Assembly: GCA_048264125.1 (NCBI GenBank)
Contig: JBLXDM010000009.1
Location: 1 to 64,000, forward strand
Origin: M1-B18 sp048264125
Lineage (GTDB): Bacteria; Bacillota; Clostridia; Peptostreptococcales; Natronincolaceae
Direction of reading: 5' to 3'
Length of the DNA stretch: 64,000 nucleotides
The position numbers and the translations under genes were made by a program. A model generated the notes under the pieces. It saw only the letters and a program-made list of their open reading frames with translations. It was not told the origin of the DNA and did not search any database. Shown in pieces: positions 1-7,841 of the stretch. Position 1 is the stretch's first letter, and each line of letters begins with the position of its first letter.

Positions 1-23
1 CTAATCTTAACTATTTTGTTCAT
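1..23 (-). CDS. 5' end of an unidentified gene leaving the window on the left
   Basis: An ATG at position 23 on the minus strand is preceded by a perfect AGGAGG (36-31) with a 7-base spacer, and the first codons read M-N-K-I-V-K-I. Only seven codons are visible, so no function can be given. The strong ribosome binding site is the reason to believe a real gene begins here. A palindrome at 110-132 lies about 90 bases upstream. Confidence 0.5.
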
Positions 24-109
24 TTATAAACCTCCTATAATTTACCTAAGATCAGTTTTTGTGCTTTTAATTATGCCTGTCTGCTCAATAAATTCCTATT
101 TGTCTAAAT

Positions 110-132
110 GTTATGTAAATATTTTACATAAC
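110..132. promoter_or_regulatory. 10-bp perfect palindrome, possible operator
   Basis: GTTATGTAAA and TTTACATAAC form a perfect 10-bp inverted repeat around a 3-base centre. It lies upstream of the gene that starts at 23 on the minus strand. AT-rich palindromes of this size are typical dimeric-repressor operators, but no regulator is identified and no clear -35/-10 pair was seen, so this is inference. Confidence 0.35.
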
Positions 133-174
133 ATATAAGCTGGTTATTGGACCTCTTATTATTACTATAATTCA

Positions 175-708
175 TTACTTAGCCCAAATTCTAAATTGTG
201 TACCTAGTAAGGATTTTACGCGATAGCTCACAGAAATAATTACATCTAAATTATAATGGTCAACTTGATAATCTTTTCCGTCAGAAGAAGTGTAGGCAAA
301 TTTTGCCCACACTGAACTTTTTTCAAGTTCACCTTCTTTAAAAATATGCTTCAACGCATCTTTTATTGCTTCCACCTTTTCAGGTGTTGGATGTTTTTTG
401 GAATTTTTCAATTCCTCTACAGTATTTGGAGCATCAAACATTGGCAACCCAAAATCCCTTTTTACTTCTGCGATATAAGCTGTATGCGCTTTGAAACCAT
501 ACTTACTTTCTATATACTCTTGTATCATCTTATAGGTAACTCTTTCGTTTGATCTCTAATCTTCTGCTTTTTCAACAATCTTACCCACAGGAATTTTCCC
601 TTCACCCTCGCCAAACTCCACATTTACGTTGATATGTGTGTCTGCTTTTTTGTGGGAAAGAAGTACTACGCACTCAACATGTGTTGTGATAGAAAGGTGA
701 TACTGATA
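175..708 (-). pseudogene. RlmD/RumA-type C-terminal tail fused to the end of a RhuM-like protein
   Basis: Read on the minus strand from about 708, the frame gives THVECVVLLSHKKAD and continues through a tail typical of element-borne clostridial 23S rRNA uracil methyltransferases (GFKAHTAYIAEVKRD, KHPTPEKVEAIKDAL), interrupted by one in-frame TAG after KAED at about 557. From about residue 62 of the open part (ATG 528) the text changes to KEGELEKSSVWAKFAYT ... VDHYNLDVIISV ... GTQFRIWAK, which matches the central part of RhuM-family (virulence protein RhuM/KilA-like) proteins. The methyltransferase catalytic domain is absent. I read it as a dead fusion of two fragments; the 117-residue frame from 528 could still be translated but has no convincing ribosome binding site. 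Confidence 0.6.
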
Positions 709-736
709 CGCGGAATTATTATGATGCGTAAGGTTA

Positions 737-761
737 GACCCCCCTGAATGAAAGGGGGGTC
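737..761. other. GC hairpin
   Basis: GACCCCCC and GGGGGGTC form a perfect 8-bp stem with a 9-base loop, between the 3' end of the PHP gene (minus strand) and the methyltransferase relic. It lacks a T-tract, so it is a stable hairpin rather than a textbook terminator. Confidence 0.45.
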
Positions 762-821
762 GTTCAAGAATTTTTCTCCAAATGATAGGGAGTCAGCCCG
801 GTTAGTTGGTCGGCAACCGTA

Positions 822-1640
822 TCACTTTATAAAATCAACTAGGACCATGTCTGTGGTTACTTCGGGTTTGCCAATAAACCTTGGTTGTCCAAAATCACCA
901 TGGCAATCTGATCCTCCAGTAATCATTAAATCTCTCTTTTTACAGAAATCTATATAATATTCATTGTCTTGTTGGCTTTTTACTGATGGATGAAAGCATT
1001 CTATACCCGTTATTCCCAAATCAAACCACTCCTCCAAATCAGAAAGCGACATAGGAATTCCTTTTAGATATTCAGATGGATGTGCTAGAACTGGATATCC
1101 ATTTGCTTTTTTTACAATTTCAATTACATCTTGCGCTTCAGGCATAAGTGCTTTTGCCTGACTTTCAACAACATATTTAAAAAAACCTTCCCAGTTTTGA
1201 ATAATACCTAAATCTAGAAAAAAATTCATTGGTTTGCAACCACCACGAGTACAATCATTTTCATAATTTTTATAGTCGTCCATACGAAACTTCTTTGTTA
1301 CTTTGGAAGCATAATGAACGATAGTATTAAACCATTCTTCATTTAATCTTTGATTTGTTTCAAGAAGTTGAATCAACTCAGAAGAGGAAGAATCAAAATC
1401 ATATGCGGTTATATGATAATCTCTTTGCTTATAACTGCATGACAATTCAACTCCTAAAATAAATTTTAGCTCTTCATTTAGACATTGATTTTTCATTTTT
1501 AATGCATTTTCAATGGAATTATGATCGGTAATAGAAAAAATCTTTATGTTATGTTGCATTAATTTCTGTAACAAAATATCATTCGTCCACGTACCATCAG
1601 ATGCTGTGGTATGCAAATGAAGATCAACTCTGGTTTTCAT
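822..1640 (-). CDS. PHP-domain metal-dependent phosphoesterase
   Basis: A 272-residue PHP-family protein, probably a cytoplasmic phosphatase or nuclease of the TrpH/YciV type. The metal-binding motifs are in the expected order: DLHLHTTASDGT near the N-terminus, SITDHNS at about 38, GVELS at about 65, HPSEY at about 190 and GGSDCHGD near the end. ATG 1640 is preferred over the GTG just before it because AGGAG lies 7 bases upstream. It stands alone, flanked by methyltransferase debris on both sides, so it may have arrived with a mobile element. The substrate cannot be told from sequence; stand-alone PHP proteins act on nucleotides, polyphosphorylated nucleotides or histidinol phosphate. Confidence 0.8.
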   Translation of the reverse strand: MKTRVDLHLHTTASDGTWTNDILLQKLMQHNIKIFSITDHNSIENALKMKNQCLNEELKFILGVELSCSYKQRDYHITAYDFDSSSSELIQLLETNQRLNEEWFNTIVHYASKVTKKFRMDDYKNYENDCTRGGCKPMNFFLDLGIIQNWEGFFKYVVESQAKALMPEAQDVIEIVKKANGYPVLAHPSEYLKGIPMSLSDLEEWFDLGITGIECFHPSVKSQQDNEYYIDFCKKRDLMITGGSDCHGDFGQPRFIGKPEVTTDMVLVDFIK

Positions 1641-2151
1641 CACATTTCTCCTATCGAAATTTAATCGGCTAAATATTTAAAAGCGATCGATGACACAATA
1701 TTGCTTTCGCGTTGATGTCCGCCAGCTTGTATTACTTTGTACCGATGTACGAGCACTTTAACTTCTACTACAATCATATCAATATTTTACCAAAGCAGCA
1801 ACATGAAATGTATATATTTTCTGCCATTGCCTATTTTAAGGTATACCTCCCCCTTTCCCCCATTACAACAACACTATTTGGTTGTCTGATTTTCATCCAG
1901 TATCAAAAATCAATCTGTTATCATATTTTAATAGATACAAACCTTTTAATATCAGTCTTACAAGTTCTCTTTGTACCGGTACATGGTTTCTTATCCGTCG
2001 AACTCTAAATAACTGAAATAGGTTTGATGCAATGTGTTAGCAATTTGGAGACAATCAAGATGAGCAATTCACTGTCAGCTCAAGTACGCGAAAACACCCT
2101 GCAAAAATGGCTGTTATCTATCCTGTCAACTCAACCCCTACTACATTCAGC
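1641..2151. other. gene-free stretch
   Basis: No recognisable gene, RNA or repeat. Open frames here lack ribosome binding sites and recognisable motifs. The stretch leads into methyltransferase fragments at 2152 and 2255. Confidence 0.5.
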
Positions 2152-2175
2152 GCAGTTGATATGTTCCCGCGAACA
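2152..2175 (+). pseudogene. Fragment of an RlmD/RumA C-terminus (plus strand)
   Basis: The plus strand reads A-V-D-M-F-P-R-T, matching the conserved PVDMFPxT segment just before the conserved HVE of 23S rRNA uracil methyltransferases (the intact copy in this window has PVDMFPHTAHVE). The match stops exactly after the threonine. It is only eight residues long, so chance is possible; the nearby minus-strand fragments that start at THVE make a common breakpoint attractive. Confidence 0.35.
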
Positions 2176-2183
2176 TTGAAAAT

Positions 2184-2252
2184 AAAGGGTTTCCATGCAT
2201 CAGTCACTCCAGCATAGCTACTCGAGAAAAACTCAATGTCTGGAAACCCTTT
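2184..2252. repeat. 12-bp inverted repeat with 45-base spacer
   Basis: AAAGGGTTTCCA (2184-2195) and TGGAAACCCTTT (2241-2252) are perfect inverted copies lying between the two opposed methyltransferase fragments. It could be the footprint of a mobile element or a recombination site. There is no T-tract. Confidence 0.5.
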
Positions 2253-2254
2253 GT

Positions 2255-2338
2255 TTATGGACTTTTTGAACAATTCAATTTTTCTGCCCTTGACATCAAT
2301 GCTATGGTCTCAACATGGGTTTTGATAGAAAGGTGATA
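2255..2338 (-). pseudogene. Second RlmD/RumA C-terminal fragment
   Basis: The minus strand reads YHLSIKTHVETIALMSRAEK and stops after about 28 codons. It matches the same point of the methyltransferase C-terminus (HVE, then VVLMS) as the fragment near 690, and both share the preceding YHLSI(T/K)T text. No catalytic domain is attached. It is a remnant left beside the intact rlmD at 4826-6178. Confidence 0.5.
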
Positions 2339-2537
2339 TTATGTCGCAGAAAAAATAAGGCGCTCCCCCAGGGGGCATTCCCCGTAAAAAGGGAGGGCCT
2401 AGCTTTTTAAAAATTGTACACATACTTAATTTTACTCCTTCAGCTGCTTGTCCTGACACTTCACAACACTCATTCTACATAAGGTCATACATTAAAGCGA
2501 TCAATTTCCCTGTTTTTTTATTCGACTTATCACTAAA

Positions 2538-4325
2538 TTATCTTTTTTCTTTGTCTAGATTGACAATAGCCTTTATTCTCCTTACCCCTGCTGATGAACT
2601 TTCCTCCTTTATAACTTTAAAATAACCCAGTTCAGATGTATTAGAAACATGAGGGCCTCCACAAATTTCTAGTGAATATCCTGGAATTTCATATACTTTA
2701 ATAACATCTTCATATTTTGAATCAAACACTCCCAAAGCTCCTCTTTCCTTAGCATCATCCAGATTCATTTCCATACATTTAACCTCAAGATTATCTTGAA
2801 TCGCTTTATTAACAATACTTTCTACTTGACTTATTTCTTCTTTCGATAACTTTCTATCAAAAGAAAAATCAAATCTTAACCGCTCAGAATTTATATGGCT
2901 CCCTTTTTGATAAACTTGATCACCTAGAACTTGCCGCAATGCACTGTTAAGTAGATGGGTAGCGGTATGTAGCTTAATACTATTGCTGTTATGTTCTGCC
3001 AATCCTCCTTTGAATTTTCCAGCAGCTCCACTTCTAGATTGTTTCTGATGCTCTTCAAACTTTGTTTTAAAACCTTCCACATCAACAAGAATTTCTTTTT
3101 CTTGTGCTAGCTCAAGGGTAAACTCAATTGGAAATCCATAGGTATCGTATAATTTAAATGCTAGTTCCCCACCTAAACATTCACCAACCTTTAATTCATC
3201 AAAATACTTATTTGCCATTTTCAAGCCGCTTTGTAGAGTCTTAGTGAATTTAATATATTCCTTTCTTAGTTCTTCCATTATATGATTTCTACAGGATTTG
3301 ACTTCTGGATATGCTTCATTATACATTTCAATAACTTTTTCTGCTAATTCAAGCATAATATTTTCTTCAACACTTAATTTATATACCATACGTATTGCTC
3401 GTCTAATAAGTCTTCTAAGTATGTATCCTTGTTCTGAATTTGTTGGAACTATCTTTTGGTGATCAGCAAGAATAAATACAGCAGCTCTAATATGCTCACA
3501 TATGATTCTGAAGCTCTTTTGATTAACTTTGTCATAATTAACTCCACTTAGTTCTTCTAATCTTTTAATCAGTGGCACAAATAAATCTGTTTCATATACG
3601 TTTTGAAGATTATTTGCTAGAATCAGTAATCGTTCAAAGCCCAATCCTACATCAATATTCTTTTGCTCTAGTTCAGTCAGGTTTCCTTCTTTGTCCTTGT
3701 AGTATGTCATAAAAACATTATTACCTAATTCAACATATTTGCCACAACTACAAGCAGGTCCACAGTTTTCACTACAACCAGGTATATCATTTACATAAAA
3801 CATTTCTGAATCAGGACCACATGGTCCTGTTTCTCCTGCTGGTCCCCACCAATTCTCATCATCCCCATAATAAAAAATTTGATTATTACTTAAGCCTAAT
3901 TCAAGCCAAGTGTCTATCGCTTCTGCATCATAAGGTATCCTCTCATTTCCCTTATAAACCGTCACTGCCAATTTTGAAGGAGGTATTCCAATTTGCTCTG
4001 TAAGAAATTCATAACTCATAGAGATAGCTTCTTTTTTGAAATAATCCCCTAGGGACCAATTACCTAGCATCTCGAAAACAGTTAAGTGATAATCATCACC
4101 TACTTCCTCAATATCTCCTGTTCTTACACATCTTTGCACATTCACAAGCCGTTTGCCTAATGGATGTTCCTGTCCTAAAAAATAAGGAATAAGTGGTTGC
4201 ATTCCAGCGGTTGTAAACAATACACTAGCATCATTTTCAGGAACTAACGATGCGGCTGCAGCTACTTCATGTCTCCTTTCTTTGTAGTATGATACGTAGA
4301 GTTTTCTTAGTTCATTCGCTGTCAT
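2538..4325 (-). CDS. alaS: Alanyl-tRNA synthetase, short form without C-terminal domain
   Basis: A 595-residue enzyme that charges tRNA-Ala. The class II catalytic core fills the first ~430 residues (motifs around TTAGMQPL and GLGFERLL, then ILRRLIRRAIR), followed by an editing domain with HTATH at about 453 and CGGPH at about 555, the zinc site that clears Ser/Gly mischarging. Usual bacterial AlaRS is about 880 residues; here the C-Ala/oligomerisation domain is missing and there is an extra cysteine-rich insert (CSENCGPACSC, ~184-194). ATG 4325 is chosen: AAGGAAGAGG lies just upstream, and the 28 codons of frame before it are T-box leader. This is probably a second, specialised AlaRS beside a full-length copy elsewhere, which is inference. 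Confidence 0.85.
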   Translation of the reverse strand: MTANELRKLYVSYYKERRHEVAAAASLVPENDASVLFTTAGMQPLIPYFLGQEHPLGKRLVNVQRCVRTGDIEEVGDDYHLTVFEMLGNWSLGDYFKKEAISMSYEFLTEQIGIPPSKLAVTVYKGNERIPYDAEAIDTWLELGLSNNQIFYYGDDENWWGPAGETGPCGPDSEMFYVNDIPGCSENCGPACSCGKYVELGNNVFMTYYKDKEGNLTELEQKNIDVGLGFERLLILANNLQNVYETDLFVPLIKRLEELSGVNYDKVNQKSFRIICEHIRAAVFILADHQKIVPTNSEQGYILRRLIRRAIRMVYKLSVEENIMLELAEKVIEMYNEAYPEVKSCRNHIMEELRKEYIKFTKTLQSGLKMANKYFDELKVGECLGGELAFKLYDTYGFPIEFTLELAQEKEILVDVEGFKTKFEEHQKQSRSGAAGKFKGGLAEHNSNSIKLHTATHLLNSALRQVLGDQVYQKGSHINSERLRFDFSFDRKLSKEEISQVESIVNKAIQDNLEVKCMEMNLDDAKERGALGVFDSKYEDVIKVYEIPGYSLEICGGPHVSNTSELGYFKVIKEESSSAGVRRIKAIVNLDKEKR

Positions 4326-4349
4326 AATCCTCTTCCTTTCGTAAAAATA

Positions 4350-4625
4350 ATATAAAAAAGCCCTAAGCTTTGAAAGCTTAGGGCGAATTTTCATAATCCG
4401 TGGTACCACCTTAATTCAGAGATTAACTCTGCACTCAATAGTACGGGTAACTCACAATACCGATACTATATCCTATGATAACGGTGGATTTCCGTTGAAG
4501 CCTACTAATTATTTCGGTTCAAAGCTCCGAGACTGCTTCAATATATGGATTGTGAAGATTCGCACCAACCATCTTCTCTCTGAACAATACCTATATATTT
4601 ACTACTTCTCTTCTTCGCTTTTATT
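4350..4625 (-). promoter_or_regulatory. T-box riboswitch upstream of alaS
   Basis: The minus strand carries the conserved T-box sequence AAGGTGGTACCACGGA (about 4411-4396), preceded by a structured leader with GGTTGGTGCGAATC and followed by a terminator. Candidate specifier codons in the stem I region are GCA (4536-4534) and GCT (4525-4523), both alanine, which fits the downstream synthetase. Uncharged tRNA-Ala would bind the specifier and the UGG-type bulge and block termination. The boundary of stem I is approximate. Confidence 0.9.
4354..4384 (-). terminator. T-box terminator
   Basis: GCCCTAAGCTTT and AAAGCTTAGGGC form a near-perfect stem followed by six T residues on the minus strand. 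It competes with the T-box antiterminator. Confidence 0.9.
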
Positions 4626-4740
4626 ATTAATTTTACTAATAATATCACTAAAGTTTATCTTTGTCAATAAACCCATGATATAAACCTATGGTGACTTCGT
4701 AATCTCCATATGTTTTGCGAAATTTCTCCCCCCCTTTAAG

Positions 4741-4776
4741 TAAAAATCCCCCAAACTCTTAGTCTGAGGGAACATA
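4741..4776 (-). terminator. Terminator after rlmD
   Basis: On the minus strand CCCTCA pairs with TGGGGG around a loop and is followed by ATTTTTAC. It lies downstream of rlmD and upstream of the T-box leader. Confidence 0.55.
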
Positions 4777-4825
4777 TTTACATTATAAATTTTTATCAAA
4801 AACCTTCTAAGTCACTGTTTTCAAC

Positions 4826-6178
4826 CTACTTCTTCTCTATCAACACGACAGCCTCCACATGCGCCGTATGCGGAAACATATCCACTGGCTGCACCTCCAC
4901 AGTCCTATACCCCTTCTCCTCCAAATATGCCAAGTCCCTGGCCAGTGTGGCTGGGTTACAGGATACATACACAATCCTCTCCGGCTGCATATTAGCTATC
5001 GTATCTAATACAATTTCCTCACAGCCCTTTCTCGGCGGGTCCACCACTACAACATCTGCCTTTATGCCCTTTTCGTATAGCTTTGGTACTACTACCTCTG
5101 CCTCTCCTGCGTAGAATTCTGTGTTGCTAAGGTTATTTAGGGCTGCATTTTCCTTTGCGTCCTTTATGGCCTCCTCCACTATCTCTACCCCATAGACCTT
5201 ATTGGCTCTTTGGGCTAGGAACAGAGATATGGTGCCTATGCCGCAGTAGATGTCAAATACGGTTTCTTCTCCCTTTAGGCCTGCATACTCTAGGGCCTTT
5301 TCATAGAGGACCTTTGTTTGTAGGGGATTCACCTGAAAGAAGGATTGGGCTGATATGTTGAATTTTAAATCTCCTATGTAATCCACTATTTTGTCTGATC
5401 CGTATAGGGTTTTGGTTTCCCTTCCGAAGATGATATTTGTATTTTTCTCGTTTACATTTTGTATAACGCTCTTTAGTCCCTGTACCTTTTCCTTCAGGGC
5501 TTCTATTAGCTCCTGCTGATGGGGCAGGTCTTTACCGTTGGTGATAAGCACCACCATTACCTCCCCGGTGGTATAGCCCACCTTGGTTACCAAGTGACGT
5601 ATTAGTCCTTTGCCTGTTTTTTCGTCGTATACACTTACGCCGTACTGGGTCATATACTCCTTCACTGCATTTACTATCTCTACATTTATAGGATGCTGTA
5701 TATGGCAGTAGGGAGTGTCTACAATTTGATGGCTTCCCTTTTCATAAAAGCCCATGATTGCCTTTCCCTTAATCATTCCTACTGGGAACTGGGCCTTGTT
5801 TCTATATTCATAGGGGTTTTCCATACCTAAAGTTGGGTGAATGACGGGCTCCAGCTTGCCTATTCTCTTTATAGTCTCTGCTACCCGCTTTTCCTTTATT
5901 TTCAATTGTGCCTGATAGTCCATATGCATGATCTGGCAGCCGCCACAGCGATGGGCTATAAAACAGGGTGCCTCTATTCTACTGGGGGCTGGCGCTATTA
6001 CTTCTAGAAGCTTACCTATGGCATAATTCTTTTTCACCTGTGTGATCTTTATTTTTAGAACATCCTCCGGCAGGCCCCCCTCTACAAAGACGGTGAAACC
6101 CTCGATTTTTCCCACGCCTTCACCGCTATGACCCATATCATCTATCTTAAGCTCGTAGACCCTATTATTCTCCACCAT
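4826..6178 (-). CDS. rlmD: 23S rRNA (uracil-C5)-methyltransferase, RlmD/RlmCD family
   Basis: A 450-residue SAM-dependent enzyme that methylates uracil C5 in 23S rRNA (U1939 type). An N-terminal TRAM domain (about 5-60) is followed by the 4Fe-4S cysteines C72, C78, C81 and C158. The Rossmann fold shows DIYCGIGT at 309-316, DPPRKGC at 380-386 and the catalytic Cys407 in SCNP. The C-terminus ends normally at PVDMFPHTAHVEAVVLIEKK. This intact copy contrasts with the 3' fragments of relatives at 0.2-0.7 and 2.2-2.3 kb. In Gram-positives one enzyme may do both U747 and U1939, so RlmD versus RlmCD is unresolved. Confidence 0.92.
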   Translation of the reverse strand: MVENNRVYELKIDDMGHSGEGVGKIEGFTVFVEGGLPEDVLKIKITQVKKNYAIGKLLEVIAPAPSRIEAPCFIAHRCGGCQIMHMDYQAQLKIKEKRVAETIKRIGKLEPVIHPTLGMENPYEYRNKAQFPVGMIKGKAIMGFYEKGSHQIVDTPYCHIQHPINVEIVNAVKEYMTQYGVSVYDEKTGKGLIRHLVTKVGYTTGEVMVVLITNGKDLPHQQELIEALKEKVQGLKSVIQNVNEKNTNIIFGRETKTLYGSDKIVDYIGDLKFNISAQSFFQVNPLQTKVLYEKALEYAGLKGEETVFDIYCGIGTISLFLAQRANKVYGVEIVEEAIKDAKENAALNNLSNTEFYAGEAEVVVPKLYEKGIKADVVVVDPPRKGCEEIVLDTIANMQPERIVYVSCNPATLARDLAYLEEKGYRTVEVQPVDMFPHTAHVEAVVLIEKK

Positions 6179-6286
6179 AAAAAAACTTCTCCTCTCAATA
6201 CGCTATTATGTGACCTTAGAAGGCCTCTATTGCCACTTTGCTATGCCATTCGACTCAATTCGACATTTATTGTTGAGCGATTGTCA

Positions 6287-6315
6287 TTTACCAATGCCTT
6301 ACAATATTTTATAAT
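6287..6315 (+). promoter_or_regulatory. Possible promoter of the GerMN gene
   Basis: TTTACC and TATAAT are separated by 17 bases, 38 bases before the ATG at 6353. The -10 is perfect and the -35 weak. A sporulation sigma factor could act here instead. Confidence 0.4.
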
Positions 6316-6352
6316 AAATATATAAATAGGACAAGCATAGGGAGTTGATTTA

Positions 6353-7657
6353 ATGAAAGCAATACGGAACTTGGTTTTGTTGTTAATTCTTAGTATTACC
6401 GCCTCCGGCATTCCGATATATGCCGATTCCTTTGATTTTGATTCCTTAGCCACACCCTCCGCTGCCTCTGTAGCCATTGATGTCAGTACAACCGACAATG
6501 CTTCAGACAACATCGGCGTTGAGGTTATTCTTACCACAAACGATAGGCATATTCCAATTAATTTCAATGAAAAACCTTTGCTATTGGATATTTATTCTGG
6601 TGGCAGATTGGTAAAGACAATTAACTACGACGATGCTGCTAAAATTACGCCTCCGCTTGAGGCCTTCATAACGCCAAATACTCCGGTTAAATTTTCCCTT
6701 GAGCTGAATCAGGAAAAGCTGGATCTTTCCAACGGCAGCTATTCACTTGAGATTAAAACAGTCAGCGATCTTATGTCTCTTGAGGCAATATCCGTCCCAA
6801 TAATCTTTAACACTGACTTCAGCTATAAAACTGCTCTCCAGAGCATAGACAGAAGAGAAAGCGCCCTAATATTATACTTCCCAGATAATGATTATAATTA
6901 TCTTATACCCGTGACTAGGGTTGTTCCCTATACCACCACGCCCTTGAGAAAAACTGTAGACGAGCTTTTGAAGGGTCCTGATGCAGGCCTTGGAATACCA
7001 ACAGGAAGCTTTATTCCTGCTCCACAGCTGGGCTTAAATGGGCGAACTGCAAATGTATATTTACCTGCGGATATCGGTTTATTTCAAACTCAGTCCACCA
7101 CCTCTCAAATTGCCTATGAAAGCTTTGTTCATTCCTTGACCTCAATAAATGAGGTGGATAATGTTCAATTTTATTTCAATTGGAAAATAGTTGAGACTGG
7201 CTTCCATGAATTATATGTGAAGGAGCCGGTTGCCCCATTAGAATGGCCAAGGCTTTACTTCGGCAGCACCACAGATGGCGACAGACTACTTCTCACCTCT
7301 AGAGAGGTCAGCTCAAACACTTCTGTAGATGCTCTGTTTGAAATGCTGAAGGTCGGTGGACATGATGTTTACAGCTATAGCAGGCCAGCTGCAGTGCCTC
7401 AGGAGGTACAGCTGGTCAGCCACAGGATGGAGGACAACACCCTTGTACTGACCTTAAATGAAGCCTTTGCAAGCATATATCAGGACTTGCCAGCCCAAAG
7501 AGATTTTATGCTGGAGGCAATGCTGTATTCCTTTACTTCCCTGGATGGTGTTGAAGCGGTTCAATTTGAGCTGGAGGGGGTTACGAATTATACTGGCTAT
7601 GGTATACCATTAGGGGCTCCGATAGTTCCTTCTATATATATCAATCCTGAAAAGTAA
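6353..7657 (+). CDS. Secreted protein with two GerMN domains
   Basis: A 434-residue exported protein. Residues 1-24 form a signal peptide (hydrophobic run, cleavage near IYA-DS). After a beta-rich N-terminal part come two GerMN (sporulation/spore germination) repeats, roughly 165-290 and 305-430; the first shows LILYFPDNDYNYLIPVTR, the hallmark opening of the domain. GerM of Bacillus is a GerMN lipoprotein needed for sporulation and germination. No lipobox cysteine is visible here, so the protein may be soluble or anchored by an uncleaved signal. It is one of few plus-strand genes and is transcribed alone. The start is supported by GGGAGTTGA upstream. Confidence 0.75.
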   Translation: MKAIRNLVLLLILSITASGIPIYADSFDFDSLATPSAASVAIDVSTTDNASDNIGVEVILTTNDRHIPINFNEKPLLLDIYSGGRLVKTINYDDAAKITPPLEAFITPNTPVKFSLELNQEKLDLSNGSYSLEIKTVSDLMSLEAISVPIIFNTDFSYKTALQSIDRRESALILYFPDNDYNYLIPVTRVVPYTTTPLRKTVDELLKGPDAGLGIPTGSFIPAPQLGLNGRTANVYLPADIGLFQTQSTTSQIAYESFVHSLTSINEVDNVQFYFNWKIVETGFHELYVKEPVAPLEWPRLYFGSTTDGDRLLLTSREVSSNTSVDALFEMLKVGGHDVYSYSRPAAVPQEVQLVSHRMEDNTLVLTLNEAFASIYQDLPAQRDFMLEAMLYSFTSLDGVEAVQFELEGVTNYTGYGIPLGAPIVPSIYINPEK

Positions 7658-7661
7658 TGCT

Positions 7662-7687
7662 GAGAGTCCTGCGGGGCTCTCTTTTTT
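7662..7687 (+). terminator. Terminator after the GerMN gene
   Basis: GAGAGTCC and GGGCTCTC form a stem with a short loop, followed by six T residues, starting 5 bases after the stop codon. Confidence 0.85.
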
Positions 7688-7720
7688 AGTGCAAAGTAGT
7701 GATCTCAAATAAAAAAGGAC

Positions 7721-7748
7721 AAAAAAAGCGAGCACCGAAAATGTGCTC
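7721..7748 (-). terminator. Terminator after the aldo/keto reductase gene cluster
   Basis: On the minus strand GAGCAC...GTGCTC closes a 7-base loop and is followed by GC and seven T residues. Confidence 0.75.
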
Positions 7749-7841
7749 TAAAATATTCTAGAATCAGTTTGCCTTCATTGCCTTTTCAAAACTATTTAAG
7801 ATTATGCTACAATTTATGAAATTATATACATTTTTTTCTAT

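Noticed and set aside
1712..2008. 98-codon plus-strand frame in the gene-free stretch
   Set aside because: No ribosome binding site, no motif and low-complexity composition; nothing supports it.
4326..4409. 28-codon N-terminal extension of alaS
   Set aside because: This stretch is T-box antiterminator and terminator sequence; a ribosome binding site sits right before the internal ATG at 4325.
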